From positions 1 through 35,337 of the forward strand of contig JAHJLI010000149.1 of the NCBI GenBank assembly GCA_018821785.1: DNA of 35,337 nt. Direction: 5' to 3'. Within the stretch, counting starts at the first letter, position 1, and every line of letters begins with the position of its first letter. This stretch comes from Pseudomonadota bacterium. GTDB taxonomy: Bacteria; Desulfobacterota; Desulfobulbia; Desulfobulbales; Desulfocapsaceae. A program made the translations under genes and the position numbers. Below, piece by piece: positions 1 through 8,140 of the stretch. The notes beneath the pieces are model-generated. The model searched no databases. It was given only the letters and a program-made list of their open reading frames with translations, and was not told the origin of the DNA.

Positions 1-1
1 C

Positions 2-325
2 CGCCATTCTCTCCCTCCGGGCCTCCATTTTGACCGAAATCACCTCATGCAGTCATTCGGTATCTTCCAGGGTGCACCGCGTTATAAGGCGAAAATTCTT
101 TTTTCCTCCACCGCCGCCGACCTTGTTTCTCACCAGCACTGGCACAAAGACCAAGTCATTAAAAAGGTTGAAGACGGGGTTGTGGTCGAACTGCCGGTCA
201 GTGACGACCGCGAACTGGTGATGAAAATTCTCCAATATGGGGCCATGGCCAAAGTTCTCTCACCACCCGAACTCATACAGCGTGTGCGAACGACAATTCG
301 GGCCATGGCAGAAATCTATCATTAA
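2..325 (+). CDS. WYL-domain transcriptional regulator, C-terminal part (5' end outside window)
   Basis: The frame is open from the left edge to the TAA at 323-325, giving about 107 residues of a longer protein. The visible part resembles the C-terminal (WCX) extension of WYL-domain regulators. It has a strand ending in KILFSS, then the conserved WHKDQ motif, a DGVVVELPV strand, an ELVMKILQYG helix and the typical KVLSPPEL turn before a last helix. Family members usually have an N-terminal helix-turn-helix and a WYL ligand-sensing domain, both of which would lie upstream of this window. What it regulates cannot be told from here. The next gene begins 177 bases later on the same strand, with no sign of co-transcription. 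Confidence 0.8.
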   Translation, partial: RHSLPPGLHFDRNHLMQSFGIFQGAPRYKAKILFSSTAADLVSHQHWHKDQVIKKVEDGVVVELPVSDDRELVMKILQYGAMAKVLSPPELIQRVRTTIRAMAEIYH

Positions 326-502
326 AATAGTTGTACCTTATCCAATTGAAATAACATATATTTTTTGAATATCTTCAAGGACAACGGGAAAATCACTAAA
401 AACGACAGCAAATTTATGATAGTATTCCATCTGATTTCATAGGAAGCTGACCCATGAATTCTTGATTTGAAAAATTATTACCTCTAATGGGAGATTGAAA
501 CG

Positions 503-1516
503 ATGAAATACGCTTTTATAGCCTTAATTGCATGTTACCTTCTGGTTTATGGTTGCGGTCCGGACAATTCCAAAAAAACAGAAGACAAAAAAGGGCAGAC
601 AGTCCACAGCACCGTAGAAAAACCGCTCCAGCCGGCACAATCGACACACACAGTTCAACCGCAAGAAGCCGTCAAGCAACCAGTGGCTGCAGCGGTTGAA
701 ACCCCGCAACCTCCGCAACCTGACCAACAGAGCGTCACCGAGGTACCTGCACAACAGGCAGTCACCGCCCCACCTGCAGAGCAGGCAACCGAGGCCAATC
801 CTCAACAGCCCCCGGTGGCTGTTGAGGAACAAAAGACCGGTGAGCAAGCCCAAGAGCTGCAACCACCATGCACTGTGATGGGACAGGAACAGAACGCTAT
901 TGAGCTAACCCAGCCGGATAGTGAAAATATCGTGATCATGCCCTGCGGTTGCATGTTCTTAAAACATCAGGTTCCGGCTGATGCGCCCTGTTTGAGACAG
1001 CTCGTTCCGCCATGCCCGATGATGGGTGAGAACCAGCCTGCACTTGATGAAGAACTTGTAATGATGCCTTGTGGCCGTGTCTTTGCAAGGCAGGTCTCGC
1101 CGGTTGATGATCCGGAGCTGGAAATGCAACAGCAAAACGAAACACTTTCCCAGGTTGACGGGCAACCCCAGATGATGGAAGACGCTGAAGAGGATCTCGC
1201 TGCGGCAATTGAGAACATGGTGATGGCAACCAACGATATGGTACAGGTAACCCAACAACTGGTCCTTGCCACACAGGAAATGCTCAAAGCCACCAAAGGA
1301 ACAGCGAGTGAGGCAACTAATCCAAATAATACCGACCTGCAGACTGAACAAACTGCCCAACCAACAGATCAACAAGCTGCAGGAGATACCAATAATCAGA
1401 CCACTGTAGATGAACAAAAAGTGGTAAGCGCCATGAAACATGCCGTTATTGCTACTCAAAAAGCCACTGAAGCAATAAACCAAGCCGCTCCCCAAACTTT
1501 GGAGCCGAAGCAGTAA
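503..1516 (+). CDS. Unrecognised lipoprotein with duplicated Cys motif and heptad segment
   Basis: A 337-residue protein with a type II signal peptide: a short basic start, a hydrophobic stretch and Cys18 after LVYG. It is therefore probably an envelope lipoprotein. Residues about 20-118 are a Pro/Gln/Thr/Val-rich, probably disordered spacer. Residues about 120-200 hold two copies of a module with the pattern PPC-x2-MG followed by a MPCG motif ending in Phe, separated by about 48 residues. Next comes an alpha-helical stretch of four near-identical 7-mers (MVMATND, MVQVTQQ, LVLATQE, MLKATKG), and a related ATQKATEAI segment lies near the C-terminus. GGGAG lies about 10 bases before ATG. I recognise no family. 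The paired cysteines could bind metal or form disulfides, and the heptads could form a coiled coil, but both are inference. Confidence 0.75.
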   Translation: MKYAFIALIACYLLVYGCGPDNSKKTEDKKGQTVHSTVEKPLQPAQSTHTVQPQEAVKQPVAAAVETPQPPQPDQQSVTEVPAQQAVTAPPAEQATEANPQQPPVAVEEQKTGEQAQELQPPCTVMGQEQNAIELTQPDSENIVIMPCGCMFLKHQVPADAPCLRQLVPPCPMMGENQPALDEELVMMPCGRVFARQVSPVDDPELEMQQQNETLSQVDGQPQMMEDAEEDLAAAIENMVMATNDMVQVTQQLVLATQEMLKATKGTASEATNPNNTDLQTEQTAQPTDQQAAGDTNNQTTVDEQKVVSAMKHAVIATQKATEAINQAAPQTLEPKQ

Positions 1517-1536
1517 TACGCCCTTTCCTCATTGAA

Positions 1537-1567
1537 CCCATTGCCGAAAAACTGATTCGGCAATGGG
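1537..1567 (+). terminator. Hairpin after the lipoprotein gene
   Basis: A perfect 12-bp stem, CCCATTGCCGAA pairing with TTCGGCAATGGG around a 7-base loop, starts 21 bases after the lipoprotein stop codon. No run of T follows on either strand, so it is not a textbook intrinsic terminator. It may instead stabilise the mRNA 3' end or need a factor. Confidence 0.5.
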
Positions 1568-1643
1568 CCTGGCCTATACAAAAAACAGCCCTCGCTTAAG
1601 CAAATAGCAATGATCTTTAGGATCGTTGCACGGAAAAGTTCTG

Positions 1644-1667
1644 ATTGCCAAACTGCCTATTGGCAAT
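1644..1667. repeat. Inverted repeat, 8-bp arms
   Basis: ATTGCCAA and TTGGCAAT form a perfect 8-bp stem with an 8-base loop. The arms resemble the core of the preceding hairpin (ATTGCC...GGCAAT). It could be an operator or an RNA hairpin upstream of the TRAP genes. Nothing else supports a specific role. Confidence 0.4.
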
Positions 1668-1821
1668 TACAATCTTATCCGAGCACTTACCCCTATAAGT
1701 ACCGACACGAAATGATTTCTCGCACAAAGAGCACATAAAAAAAATCTAAGGTACTCATCGGAATGATGTAACACCCCCGGGGCATTTTTTAAAAATCCAG
1801 CCCTTCCATTGGGAGATACGT

Positions 1822-2688
1822 ATGCCTGTTAGACGATTTCCGTCACTCACGCCCATTGTCTGGCTTTTATGTCTCTGCTGCGGTTTGTCCTCCTGCGCAA
1901 GCCTCATCACAAGCACGGTAATCAAGCCAGCCGTCGGCAACCTCCAGCAGCAGCAGGACATTGAGCTGGTTTGCGAAGGTGCCCCGGCTTATCTGCTAAT
2001 GCTCGACAGCATGCTCGTCTCTTCTCCGGAAAACCAGGACCTGCTGCTGACCGCAACACAATCCTACAGTGCTTATGCCACCGCCCTTGAAGAATGCGGT
2101 GGCACCGACCAACGAATCGATGCCATTGCCACCAAGGCCCGCTTTTACGGCACAAATCTGCTTCGGACCTTGTTGCCTCTTGACAGCAAAAGGGCCGATA
2201 TCAATTTTGACAAAAATCTTGCCGAACTCACCGCCGGTGATGTTCCCAAAGCATTTTGGGGAGCCTCCGGCTGGTTGACATGGATTCTAAGACAAAAAGG
2301 CTCCCCGAAAGCGATCGCCGATATCGTTCTGATCGAAAAAATCATGGCCAGACTCCTGGTGCTCGACGAGTCTTTCCAAGGCGGCAGCGTTCATCTCTTT
2401 TTCGGCGCCTACCATGCCGCAAAACCGGAGATGCTCGGTGGCAGACCAGATCTCAGCGCAAGCCATTTTAACAAGGCTCTCGCCATCTCCAAGCGACGTT
2501 TTCTCCTAACCCATACCACCTTTGCCGCAACTCTTGCCAGGATGACCATGGACCGTGACCTGCACGATCGCCTGCTTCAGGAGGTTCTGGCCTTCCCCCT
2601 GGAGAGCGCGCCGGAATTCGGCCTCAGCAACCAGATAGCCGTTAATCGCGCCAAGAGGTTACTGAAAGAGAACTATTTCGAAGACTAA
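1822..2688 (+). CDS. TRAP transporter T-component (TatT-like) lipoprotein
   Basis: A 288-residue protein with a lipoprotein signal peptide: a hydrophobic run rich in Leu and Cys, then the lipobox LSSC with the modified Cys25. The rest is mostly alpha-helical. It contains the segments AYLLMLDSML, AFWGASGWLTWI and HLFFGAYHAAKPEMLGG, which I associate with the TRAP T-component family (TatT, described from the Treponema pallidum Tp0956/Tp0957 pair). There TatT forms a TPR-like trimer that interacts with the periplasmic ligand-binding subunit. Length matches the family. The next gene, 42 bases downstream, encodes the DctP-type binding protein, followed by both membrane subunits, so context strongly supports the call. 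GGGAGA precedes the ATG. Its likely role is to help pass a hydrophobic or unusual ligand to the binding protein. The ligand is unknown. Confidence 0.85.
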   Translation: MPVRRFPSLTPIVWLLCLCCGLSSCASLITSTVIKPAVGNLQQQQDIELVCEGAPAYLLMLDSMLVSSPENQDLLLTATQSYSAYATALEECGGTDQRIDAIATKARFYGTNLLRTLLPLDSKRADINFDKNLAELTAGDVPKAFWGASGWLTWILRQKGSPKAIADIVLIEKIMARLLVLDESFQGGSVHLFFGAYHAAKPEMLGGRPDLSASHFNKALAISKRRFLLTHTTFAATLARMTMDRDLHDRLLQEVLAFPLESAPEFGLSNQIAVNRAKRLLKENYFED

Positions 2689-2730
2689 ACCAATCACCAT
2701 TTCAATGAGTTCGCCTTTCCCGGAGACCCC

Positions 2731-3762
2731 ATGCAAAGAGTAGCGATCCTTAGCCTCTGCACCATCTTTTGCCTCATCGTCAACTGCCAATGGCTTCAGG
2801 CTGCCCCCAAACATCTCTTTAAAATTGCCAGTCTTGCCCCGGCCGGTTCGGTCTGGGTAGAGCAATTCGAGAATTTTGCTAAAGAAGTTAACGAGAAAAC
2901 CGGTGGGGAAGTAGGTTTCAGGGTTTATCCGGGAGGCGTTATGGGTGACGATCAGGCAATGTTCCGCAAGATGCGGGTCGGTCAACTCCATGGCGGCGGC
3001 TTCACCATGACCGGAATTGCCACAGTTGTCCCGGACTTCAGGGTTATGGCCATCCCCTCTCTCTTTGAAACCTACGAAGAAGTTGATTTTGTCAAAGAAG
3101 GCCTGCTCCCCACCTTCAAGGAGCGTTTCCGGGAAAAAGATCTGGAGTTTATCGCTCTTACTGAGGTGGGCTTTATTTACGCCATGTCGACTCAGCCCAT
3201 CAATACCATCGAGCAGTTGCAGCAGTCTAAGAACTGGAGCCCTGCCGGTGACCCGATTTCCGAGAATTACCTGATGGCCTTGGAGATCACTCCCGTCCAA
3301 CTGTCAATCCCTGACGTTCTGTCATCTCTGCAAAGCGGCCTGATTGAGACGGTTTATAATTCCCTTTACGGCTCAATTGTCCTGCAATGGTTTACTAAGG
3401 CAAAGTACGTCATCGATGTGCCGTACGGATATGCCTATGGGGTCTTTGCCCTCGACGGCAAAAAATTCGATACCCTTCCCGAGGCCCATCAACAGACAAT
3501 ACACGCGGCGGCAGCAATCCACTTTCCGATCCTCCTCAACAAAACCCGAGAAAGCAATAGTGAATCGCGCCAGGTGATGGTTGACCGCGGCACCGAGTTT
3601 CAAAAAATTGACAAAAAAACAACGCAGGTGTTGCATGAGAAAAGTGAACAAACGGTCAACCAGTTAATTCCTGATTCCCTTTCAAAGGCCATACACGATC
3701 AAACAATGGAGCTGCTCAGTCAATACCGCAACAAGCCTACCGGGGGAAAACCAATTGACTGA
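2731..3762 (+). CDS. dctP: TRAP transporter solute-binding protein, DctP family
   Basis: A 343-residue secreted binding protein. Residues 1-24 form a Sec signal peptide ending near LQAA. The mature start (LFKIASLAPAGSVWVEQFENFAKEV) and the GGEVGFRVYPGGVMGDD and MFRKMRVGQLHGG segments are typical of the DctP fold. In most family members a conserved Arg in the second half contacts a ligand carboxylate. In this T-component-associated subgroup that position is less certain, and I could not place it confidently (the region around LQSGLIETVYNSLYGS is where I would look). GGAG lies 6 bases before ATG. The protein delivers ligand in the periplasm to the DctQ/DctM permease encoded next. The substrate cannot be inferred. 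Its gene overlaps dctQ by 8 bases. Confidence 0.93.
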   Translation: MQRVAILSLCTIFCLIVNCQWLQAAPKHLFKIASLAPAGSVWVEQFENFAKEVNEKTGGEVGFRVYPGGVMGDDQAMFRKMRVGQLHGGGFTMTGIATVVPDFRVMAIPSLFETYEEVDFVKEGLLPTFKERFREKDLEFIALTEVGFIYAMSTQPINTIEQLQQSKNWSPAGDPISENYLMALEITPVQLSIPDVLSSLQSGLIETVYNSLYGSIVLQWFTKAKYVIDVPYGYAYGVFALDGKKFDTLPEAHQQTIHAAAAIHFPILLNKTRESNSESRQVMVDRGTEFQKIDKKTTQVLHEKSEQTVNQLIPDSLSKAIHDQTMELLSQYRNKPTGGKPID

Positions 3763-4285
3763 CCCTGCCAATTTATACCCGACCAACAAAGTACTGGCCA
3801 CCCTTGATGCTGTTGAAGAGAAACTGCTCTGCCTGCTGCTGGCGGTAATGATCATCCTCGCCTGCCTGCAGATCTTCCTTCGTACCGTCTTTTCCGGCGG
3901 CTTACTGTGGATCGATCCGTTCCTCCGCTATCTGGTCATATGGTGCGGGCTCCTTGGTGCAGTGACCGCCACCTCCCAGGGCAGGCACATAGCCCTGGAC
4001 ATCTTCGCCGGCAGGATTCCCCCGGCAATCGATCCATGGCTGTCGCTTCTCACCCAACTGTTCAGCACCTTTGCCGCGGCTGGATTGACCTGGGCCGGCT
4101 GGCTCTTTCTTGCCGGGGAAATTGAGGCCGGTGGCGATGGCCCACTTTCCCTGCCGCTGTGGTTCTGGAACGGAATATTCCCTCTGTCCTTCGGTCTTAT
4201 CACCTGTAAATCTTTCCTGCTGTTTATTATGCAGATAAAAGCATTGGTGTATAAAAACCAACCTTTGAGCGACAAGCAAAGATGA
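3755..4285 (+). CDS. dctQ: TRAP transporter small permease, DctQ family
   Basis: A 176-residue integral membrane protein with about four transmembrane segments: residues about 22-42, 55-75, 95-118 and 135-158. It carries the usual family segments VMIILACLQIFLR, LRYLVIWCGLLGAVTATSQG and RHIALDIF. It starts at TTG, overlapping the last codons of dctP by 8 bases, with a GGGGG stretch about 8 bases upstream as ribosome-binding site. No ATG upstream of the first membrane segment fits as well. The product forms the small subunit of the sodium- or proton-driven TRAP permease. Its stop overlaps the dctM start as ATGA, indicating translational coupling. Confidence 0.92.
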   Translation: MTDPANLYPTNKVLATLDAVEEKLLCLLLAVMIILACLQIFLRTVFSGGLLWIDPFLRYLVIWCGLLGAVTATSQGRHIALDIFAGRIPPAIDPWLSLLTQLFSTFAAAGLTWAGWLFLAGEIEAGGDGPLSLPLWFWNGIFPLSFGLITCKSFLLFIMQIKALVYKNQPLSDKQR

Positions 4286-5544
4286 GCGCCCTGAAGATAT
4301 TCATCCTGGCCCTCGCCCTGCTGCGGTCTCCGCTCTTCCTGGTTATTGGTGCGCTGGCCCTGCTGTCTTTTTATTCTGCGGAAATAGACATTTCTGTGGT
4401 GATTATCGAAATGGCGCGCCTTGCCGACACCCCGCTGATGGTATCCTTGCCACTCTTTATCTTTGTCGGCATTCTCCTGTCGGAAAGTAAGGCCCCCGGC
4501 CGTATGCTCCATTTCTCACGGATCTTTCTCGGCTGGCTGCCTGGCGGACTGGCGGTTGTCACCCTCCTCGTCTGCGCCGTCTTCACCGCCTTTACCGGAG
4601 CTTCCGGAGTAACTATCTTTGCCCTTGGCGGCCTGCTGCTGCCGACGCTCCTCAAAGATGGATACCAAGAGCGCTTCTCCATGGGCCTCATCACCTCATC
4701 CGGCAGCCTAGGCCTGCTCTTTCCCCCCAGCCTGCCGCTTATCCTCTTCGGAGTCATTGCCGAAGCCCGGATTGACCACCTTTTTCTCGCCGGAATCCTC
4801 CCGGGACTCCTCATGCTCCTGCTGCTCATCGGCTATGCGGTTGTAAAAAGCCCGGTCCGCCGGGCAAGACCTGCCTACAGTACTCGAGAGATCCTCCAGG
4901 GCTTACGAGTCATCGCCTGGGAACTGCCCTTGCCGGTCATCCTGCTCGGTGGTATTTATGGAGGTCTTTTTGTTCCCAGCGAGGCAGCGGCTGTCACTGC
5001 CCTCTATGTCCTGGTGGTGGAAGTGGTAATTCACAGAGACATACCGCTCAGACGGTTGCCGGCAGTGATGAGCAAATCCATGGTCCTGTTCGGCGGGATA
5101 CTGGTCATCATCGCCACATCCATGGCCTCTACCAACTATCTCATCGACCAACAGGTGCCGACCAGACTCTTTGAATTTATCCGAAGCTTCATCGACAACA
5201 AATACACCTTCCTTCTCCTGCTCAACGTCTTCCTGCTCATCGTCGGGGCGATGCTCGATATTTTCTCCGCCCTGGTCCTTATCGTCCCCATCATTCTCCC
5301 GATCGCCGAAGCCTATGGTGTTGATCCCATTCACCTGGGGATCATCTTTCTCACCAACCTGCAGATCGGTTACTGCACCCCGCCGGTGGGCTTAAATCTC
5401 TTTCTCGCCTCCTACCGCTTTGAAAAACCAATAGGGGAACTTTGCTACGCAACCCTGCCCTTTCTCGGACTGTTGTTCATCACCCTGGCGATCATCACCT
5501 ATCTCCCATGGCTAAGCACGGTGCTGATCCAACTGTTTGGTTAA
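4282..5544 (+). CDS. dctM: TRAP transporter large permease, DctM family
   Basis: A 420-residue, very hydrophobic protein with about 11-12 membrane segments, the full usual length. Diagnostic segments are PLFIFVGILLSESKAPGRM, the AFTGASGVTIFALGGLLLP region (cation and substrate site of the DctM/SiaM elevator domain), SSGSLGLLFPPSLPLILFG, and, in the second half, LIVPIILPIAEAYGVDPIH followed by TNLQIGYCTPPVGLNLF. It works with DctQ and DctP for high-affinity uptake driven by an ion gradient. The start overlaps the dctQ stop (ATGA). The gene ends only 8 bases from the end of the convergent hpt gene, and I see no clear terminator between them. Confidence 0.95.
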   Translation: MSALKIFILALALLRSPLFLVIGALALLSFYSAEIDISVVIIEMARLADTPLMVSLPLFIFVGILLSESKAPGRMLHFSRIFLGWLPGGLAVVTLLVCAVFTAFTGASGVTIFALGGLLLPTLLKDGYQERFSMGLITSSGSLGLLFPPSLPLILFGVIAEARIDHLFLAGILPGLLMLLLLIGYAVVKSPVRRARPAYSTREILQGLRVIAWELPLPVILLGGIYGGLFVPSEAAAVTALYVLVVEVVIHRDIPLRRLPAVMSKSMVLFGGILVIIATSMASTNYLIDQQVPTRLFEFIRSFIDNKYTFLLLLNVFLLIVGAMLDIFSALVLIVPIILPIAEAYGVDPIHLGIIFLTNLQIGYCTPPVGLNLFLASYRFEKPIGELCYATLPFLGLLFITLAIITYLPWLSTVLIQLFG

Positions 5545-5552
5545 TTTGCCGG

Positions 5553-6089
5553 TCAATCCGGTTTCAGGACTCCCACATAAGGGAGATTCCGATAGCCTTG
5601 GGCATAATCAAGACCGTAACCAACAGCAAATTCGTTGGCAATATCAACCCCGCAGAAATCAATCTGGATATCAACCAGTCGTGCTCCCGGCTTGTTTAAA
5701 AAAGTGCAGGTTTTTAAGGAGCGGGGGTTTCGGTTGCGCATCATCCTAATCACCTTGCTGAAGGTTCGACCGGTATCAACGATATCCTCAACAAGCAGGA
5801 CATCCCGGCCCTCGATGGAAGAGTCAAGATCCATGACAACCTTGACATCTCCACTACTTATAGTACCATCGCCGTAGCTTGAAACGGTCATGAAGTCGAC
5901 CACCAGGGGTATTTTGATTTGCCGAACCAGATCAGCCATAAAAATAAAGGAACCCCGCAAAAGGCCGATGACCATCAGTTCCTTTTGAATCCCCTGGTAG
6001 TGGGCGGTAATGTCGGCTCCAAGGCGCGCCACCATCTCGCGCACCTCTTCCTCGGAAACGAGTATCTTGGTGATTTTCTGATCTTCCAC
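5553..6089 (-). CDS. hpt: Hypoxanthine phosphoribosyltransferase
   Basis: A purine-salvage enzyme that joins hypoxanthine (and often guanine) to PRPP, giving IMP or GMP in the cytoplasm. I take the GTG at 6089 as start because GGAG lies 5 bases upstream and the 178-residue product has the normal family length. The open frame runs further upstream to 6230, but those residues do not look like the family. Visible features are the N-terminal KILVSEEEV, VIGLLRGSFIFMADLVR, the flexible-loop segment DFMTVSSYGDGT, the PRPP-binding motif VLLVEDIVDTGRT near residues 91-103, and the C-terminal DFCGVDIANEFAVGYGLDY, which contacts the base. It lies 159 bases after the dehydrogenase gene on the same strand and may or may not be co-transcribed. 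Confidence 0.95.
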   Translation of the reverse strand: MEDQKITKILVSEEEVREMVARLGADITAHYQGIQKELMVIGLLRGSFIFMADLVRQIKIPLVVDFMTVSSYGDGTISSGDVKVVMDLDSSIEGRDVLLVEDIVDTGRTFSKVIRMMRNRNPRSLKTCTFLNKPGARLVDIQIDFCGVDIANEFAVGYGLDYAQGYRNLPYVGVLKPD

Positions 6090-6248
6090 AATATCTCCGC
6101 GTAGAACGTGACAAGCGCTTCTTTGAAGCCCGGATCCACCTGCCCGGGCTATTTTCCCATCATCGTCCGTACCTACCACGATTAGCCGTTTTTTCAATAA
6201 AAAGTGGCGAAAGTTGCACAACACGGCCATACTTTATATGTTTTCAAT

Positions 6249-8021
6249 TCAGGGATTCATCTCATAGCTATCTTTCATGAGAGCAACATATGTTTCATAG
6301 ACATAAGCAAATCTCTTTTTATCGACTACCGGCCGTTTGACCATTCGCCTGCAGATCTTTGCCTGAATAAAGGTTGTCGATCCTTTGGTATACAGCTGCA
6401 TCGCGTATTTGGAAAAATCACGGATCATAATATCGAAGATCTGGTCAATTACAGCATCATCAATACCCAGGAGTTTCGCATTCTCGAGGATCAGTTGGCC
6501 GTAAACTACCAGGGTGAAAAGTTCGCCCAGGTTAAGAAGGAAATCGAAATCCTTGATCTGTTCTTTGCTCGGCCTGCCAATCACCAGCAACAGTTTCAAA
6601 AGGCGGATCTGCTTCTTAAAGACCTTGACATTGGGCAGGCTTACCTCCCGGTAGATTCGCCGATAATCGTGAAAACGTGTCTTCCCGAGCCCCTTGGTAG
6701 CCCCCTGTTTAAAGAGGAAATCGTCGTTTACCGGCACTGTCATCCGTGGCGTATCGTCATACCTGCCCGGTTTAAAGAAATAGTTGGCCATGAACTTGAT
6801 GATCAGGGCCATGTTGACATGGACCGTCCCTTCGAGCTTCGGCAGGGCCCGAATGTCCCTGGCCGCCATTTCGAAATACATATCTTTTTCAAAACCCTTG
6901 GCGGCGATGACATCCCACAAGGCGTTGATTACCTCTTCACCCTGAGTCGTCACCTTCATTTTCACCATCGGCGTAAAGAGAAGATAGCGGCGGTCCTCCG
7001 TTCCGGCAGCCCGCATGTAATCGACCGCCCGCATGGCAAAAAGCTTCATCGCCGCGAGACGGGCGTAAGCATCGGTGAACAGCTGCTGGACATGAACAAA
7101 ATCAGTTACATAATGGTCAAAAAGGCGGCGATGCGAGGCATGATTTATCGCCTCATAATAGGCATGGGTGCAAATACCGATGGAGGCCCATCCCAGGTTG
7201 AACTTACCGACATTGACGGTATTGAGCGCCATGTCCCAGGCATCGCGACCGCGGGCCAGAATGTCTTCATCCCGGATCGGATAATCTTTCAACCGGTATT
7301 CAGCTACATAGTTTTGCGAATTGATGACATTTTTCACCAGCTCGTACTTCTCATGCTGTGAATTTGCCACGAAAAAAACATAGTCGCCGGAATCGGCAAA
7401 TTTTCCGAAGGTGGCTACCAGGGCAGCCTTGTTGGCATTGCCGATATAGTATTTGCCGCCGTTGGCCAGATAGCTGCCATCTGCCTGGCGCACCAGATCC
7501 ATATCGCTGGCGTAGATGTCCGCCCCGTGTTCCTTCTCTGATAGACCAAAGGCGAATATTTCTCCGTCCCGAAGCAACTCACCGGTCCTTTGTTTCACAG
7601 TTTCATTGCCGCTCATCCAGATAGGGCCAAGACCAAGAATCGACACCTGCCAGGTATACCAGTAACTCAGACCATAAAATCCAAGAACCTCATTGATCGC
7701 ACAGTTCCGGGAGGTATCCCAGCGACATCCGTCGGCGCCATACCCTTTTGTAGTGAGGAAGGTTGCAAAGAGCTTCTCTTTTTTTGAGAATTCGAGAAAA
7801 TCCGCATACCACACCCGCTCATGGTCATCTTCCTTAAGTTTCGTTTTCCCCTTTTGTTCAAAAAATTCGATGGTTTTTCTGACCAGTGCTCGAGAATTTT
7901 CATCGAGATCGGGATAGGTTGCAGTCTTCGGATTGAGGAGCAGTTGCCTGGTTGCCTTTACCATCTTGTTCTCTGCCCCTTGTTGATTTTCAGTATTAGT
8001 TGCACCGACAAATAAACTCAT
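6249..8021 (-). CDS. Acyl-CoA dehydrogenase family protein (590 aa)
   Basis: An FAD-dependent enzyme that would introduce an alpha,beta double bond into an acyl-CoA, passing electrons to ETF. The ATG at 8021 follows a near-perfect GAGGAGG 5 bases upstream and gives 590 residues, so a longer open frame to 8099 is rejected. The middle domain shows FGLSEKEHGAD near residue 157 and LANGGKYYIGNANKA, matching the flavin-contacting motifs of the family. LEGTVHVN near residue 395 corresponds to the (Y)EGT motif, which bears the catalytic glutamate in many members. At 590 aa it is longer than classic short-chain enzymes (about 380) and belongs to a long subgroup with an extra C-terminal helical part. 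The substrate is unknown. A GTTAAC-N4-GTTAAC site lies 52-67 bases upstream, matching one at tetR, so repression by that regulator is likely. Confidence 0.9.
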   Translation of the reverse strand: MSLFVGATNTENQQGAENKMVKATRQLLLNPKTATYPDLDENSRALVRKTIEFFEQKGKTKLKEDDHERVWYADFLEFSKKEKLFATFLTTKGYGADGCRWDTSRNCAINEVLGFYGLSYWYTWQVSILGLGPIWMSGNETVKQRTGELLRDGEIFAFGLSEKEHGADIYASDMDLVRQADGSYLANGGKYYIGNANKAALVATFGKFADSGDYVFFVANSQHEKYELVKNVINSQNYVAEYRLKDYPIRDEDILARGRDAWDMALNTVNVGKFNLGWASIGICTHAYYEAINHASHRRLFDHYVTDFVHVQQLFTDAYARLAAMKLFAMRAVDYMRAAGTEDRRYLLFTPMVKMKVTTQGEEVINALWDVIAAKGFEKDMYFEMAARDIRALPKLEGTVHVNMALIIKFMANYFFKPGRYDDTPRMTVPVNDDFLFKQGATKGLGKTRFHDYRRIYREVSLPNVKVFKKQIRLLKLLLVIGRPSKEQIKDFDFLLNLGELFTLVVYGQLILENAKLLGIDDAVIDQIFDIMIRDFSKYAMQLYTKGSTTFIQAKICRRMVKRPVVDKKRFAYVYETYVALMKDSYEMNP

Positions 8022-8072
8022 ATTTTCCTCCTCATTAGGCGTTACCATGTTTTGCGACCAATCTGCCGCCAG

Positions 8073-8088
8073 GTTAACGTCTGTTAAC
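8073..8088. promoter_or_regulatory. Candidate TetR operator upstream of the acyl-CoA dehydrogenase gene
   Basis: Two GTTAAC hexamers separated by 4 bases. Base order and spacing match the site at 8732-8747, at the start of the neighbouring tetR gene. It lies between the tetR stop and the dehydrogenase start, where a promoter is expected. Operator function is inferred from the match. Confidence 0.65.
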
Positions 8089-8140
8089 TGTTGGGCCACA
8101 ACACCCCACCCTGCGGATCCTTGGAGCAGCCTCTCATTAT

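Larger units (their letters stand above)
1517..1821. other. Non-coding spacer between lipoprotein and TRAP genes
   Basis: No convincing gene is seen in this 305-base stretch. It holds the 1537-1567 hairpin, the 1644-1667 inverted repeat, and the GGGAGA ribosome-binding site just before the start at 1822. I could not identify a clear promoter. Confidence 0.6.

Noticed and set aside
959..1495. Minus-strand open frames of 109-178 codons opposite the lipoprotein gene
   Set aside because: No ribosome-binding site or family resemblance. The plus-strand frame has a proper lipoprotein signal and internal repeats.
6090..6230. Longer start for hypoxanthine phosphoribosyltransferase
   Set aside because: The extra 47 residues do not resemble the family, and the GTG at 6089 has GGAG at good spacing and gives the normal length.
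6204..7361. A 385-codon open frame on the plus strand
   Set aside because: It is antisense to the acyl-CoA dehydrogenase gene, whose family motifs are clear. Its own product has no recognisable motif, so it is a codon-bias shadow.
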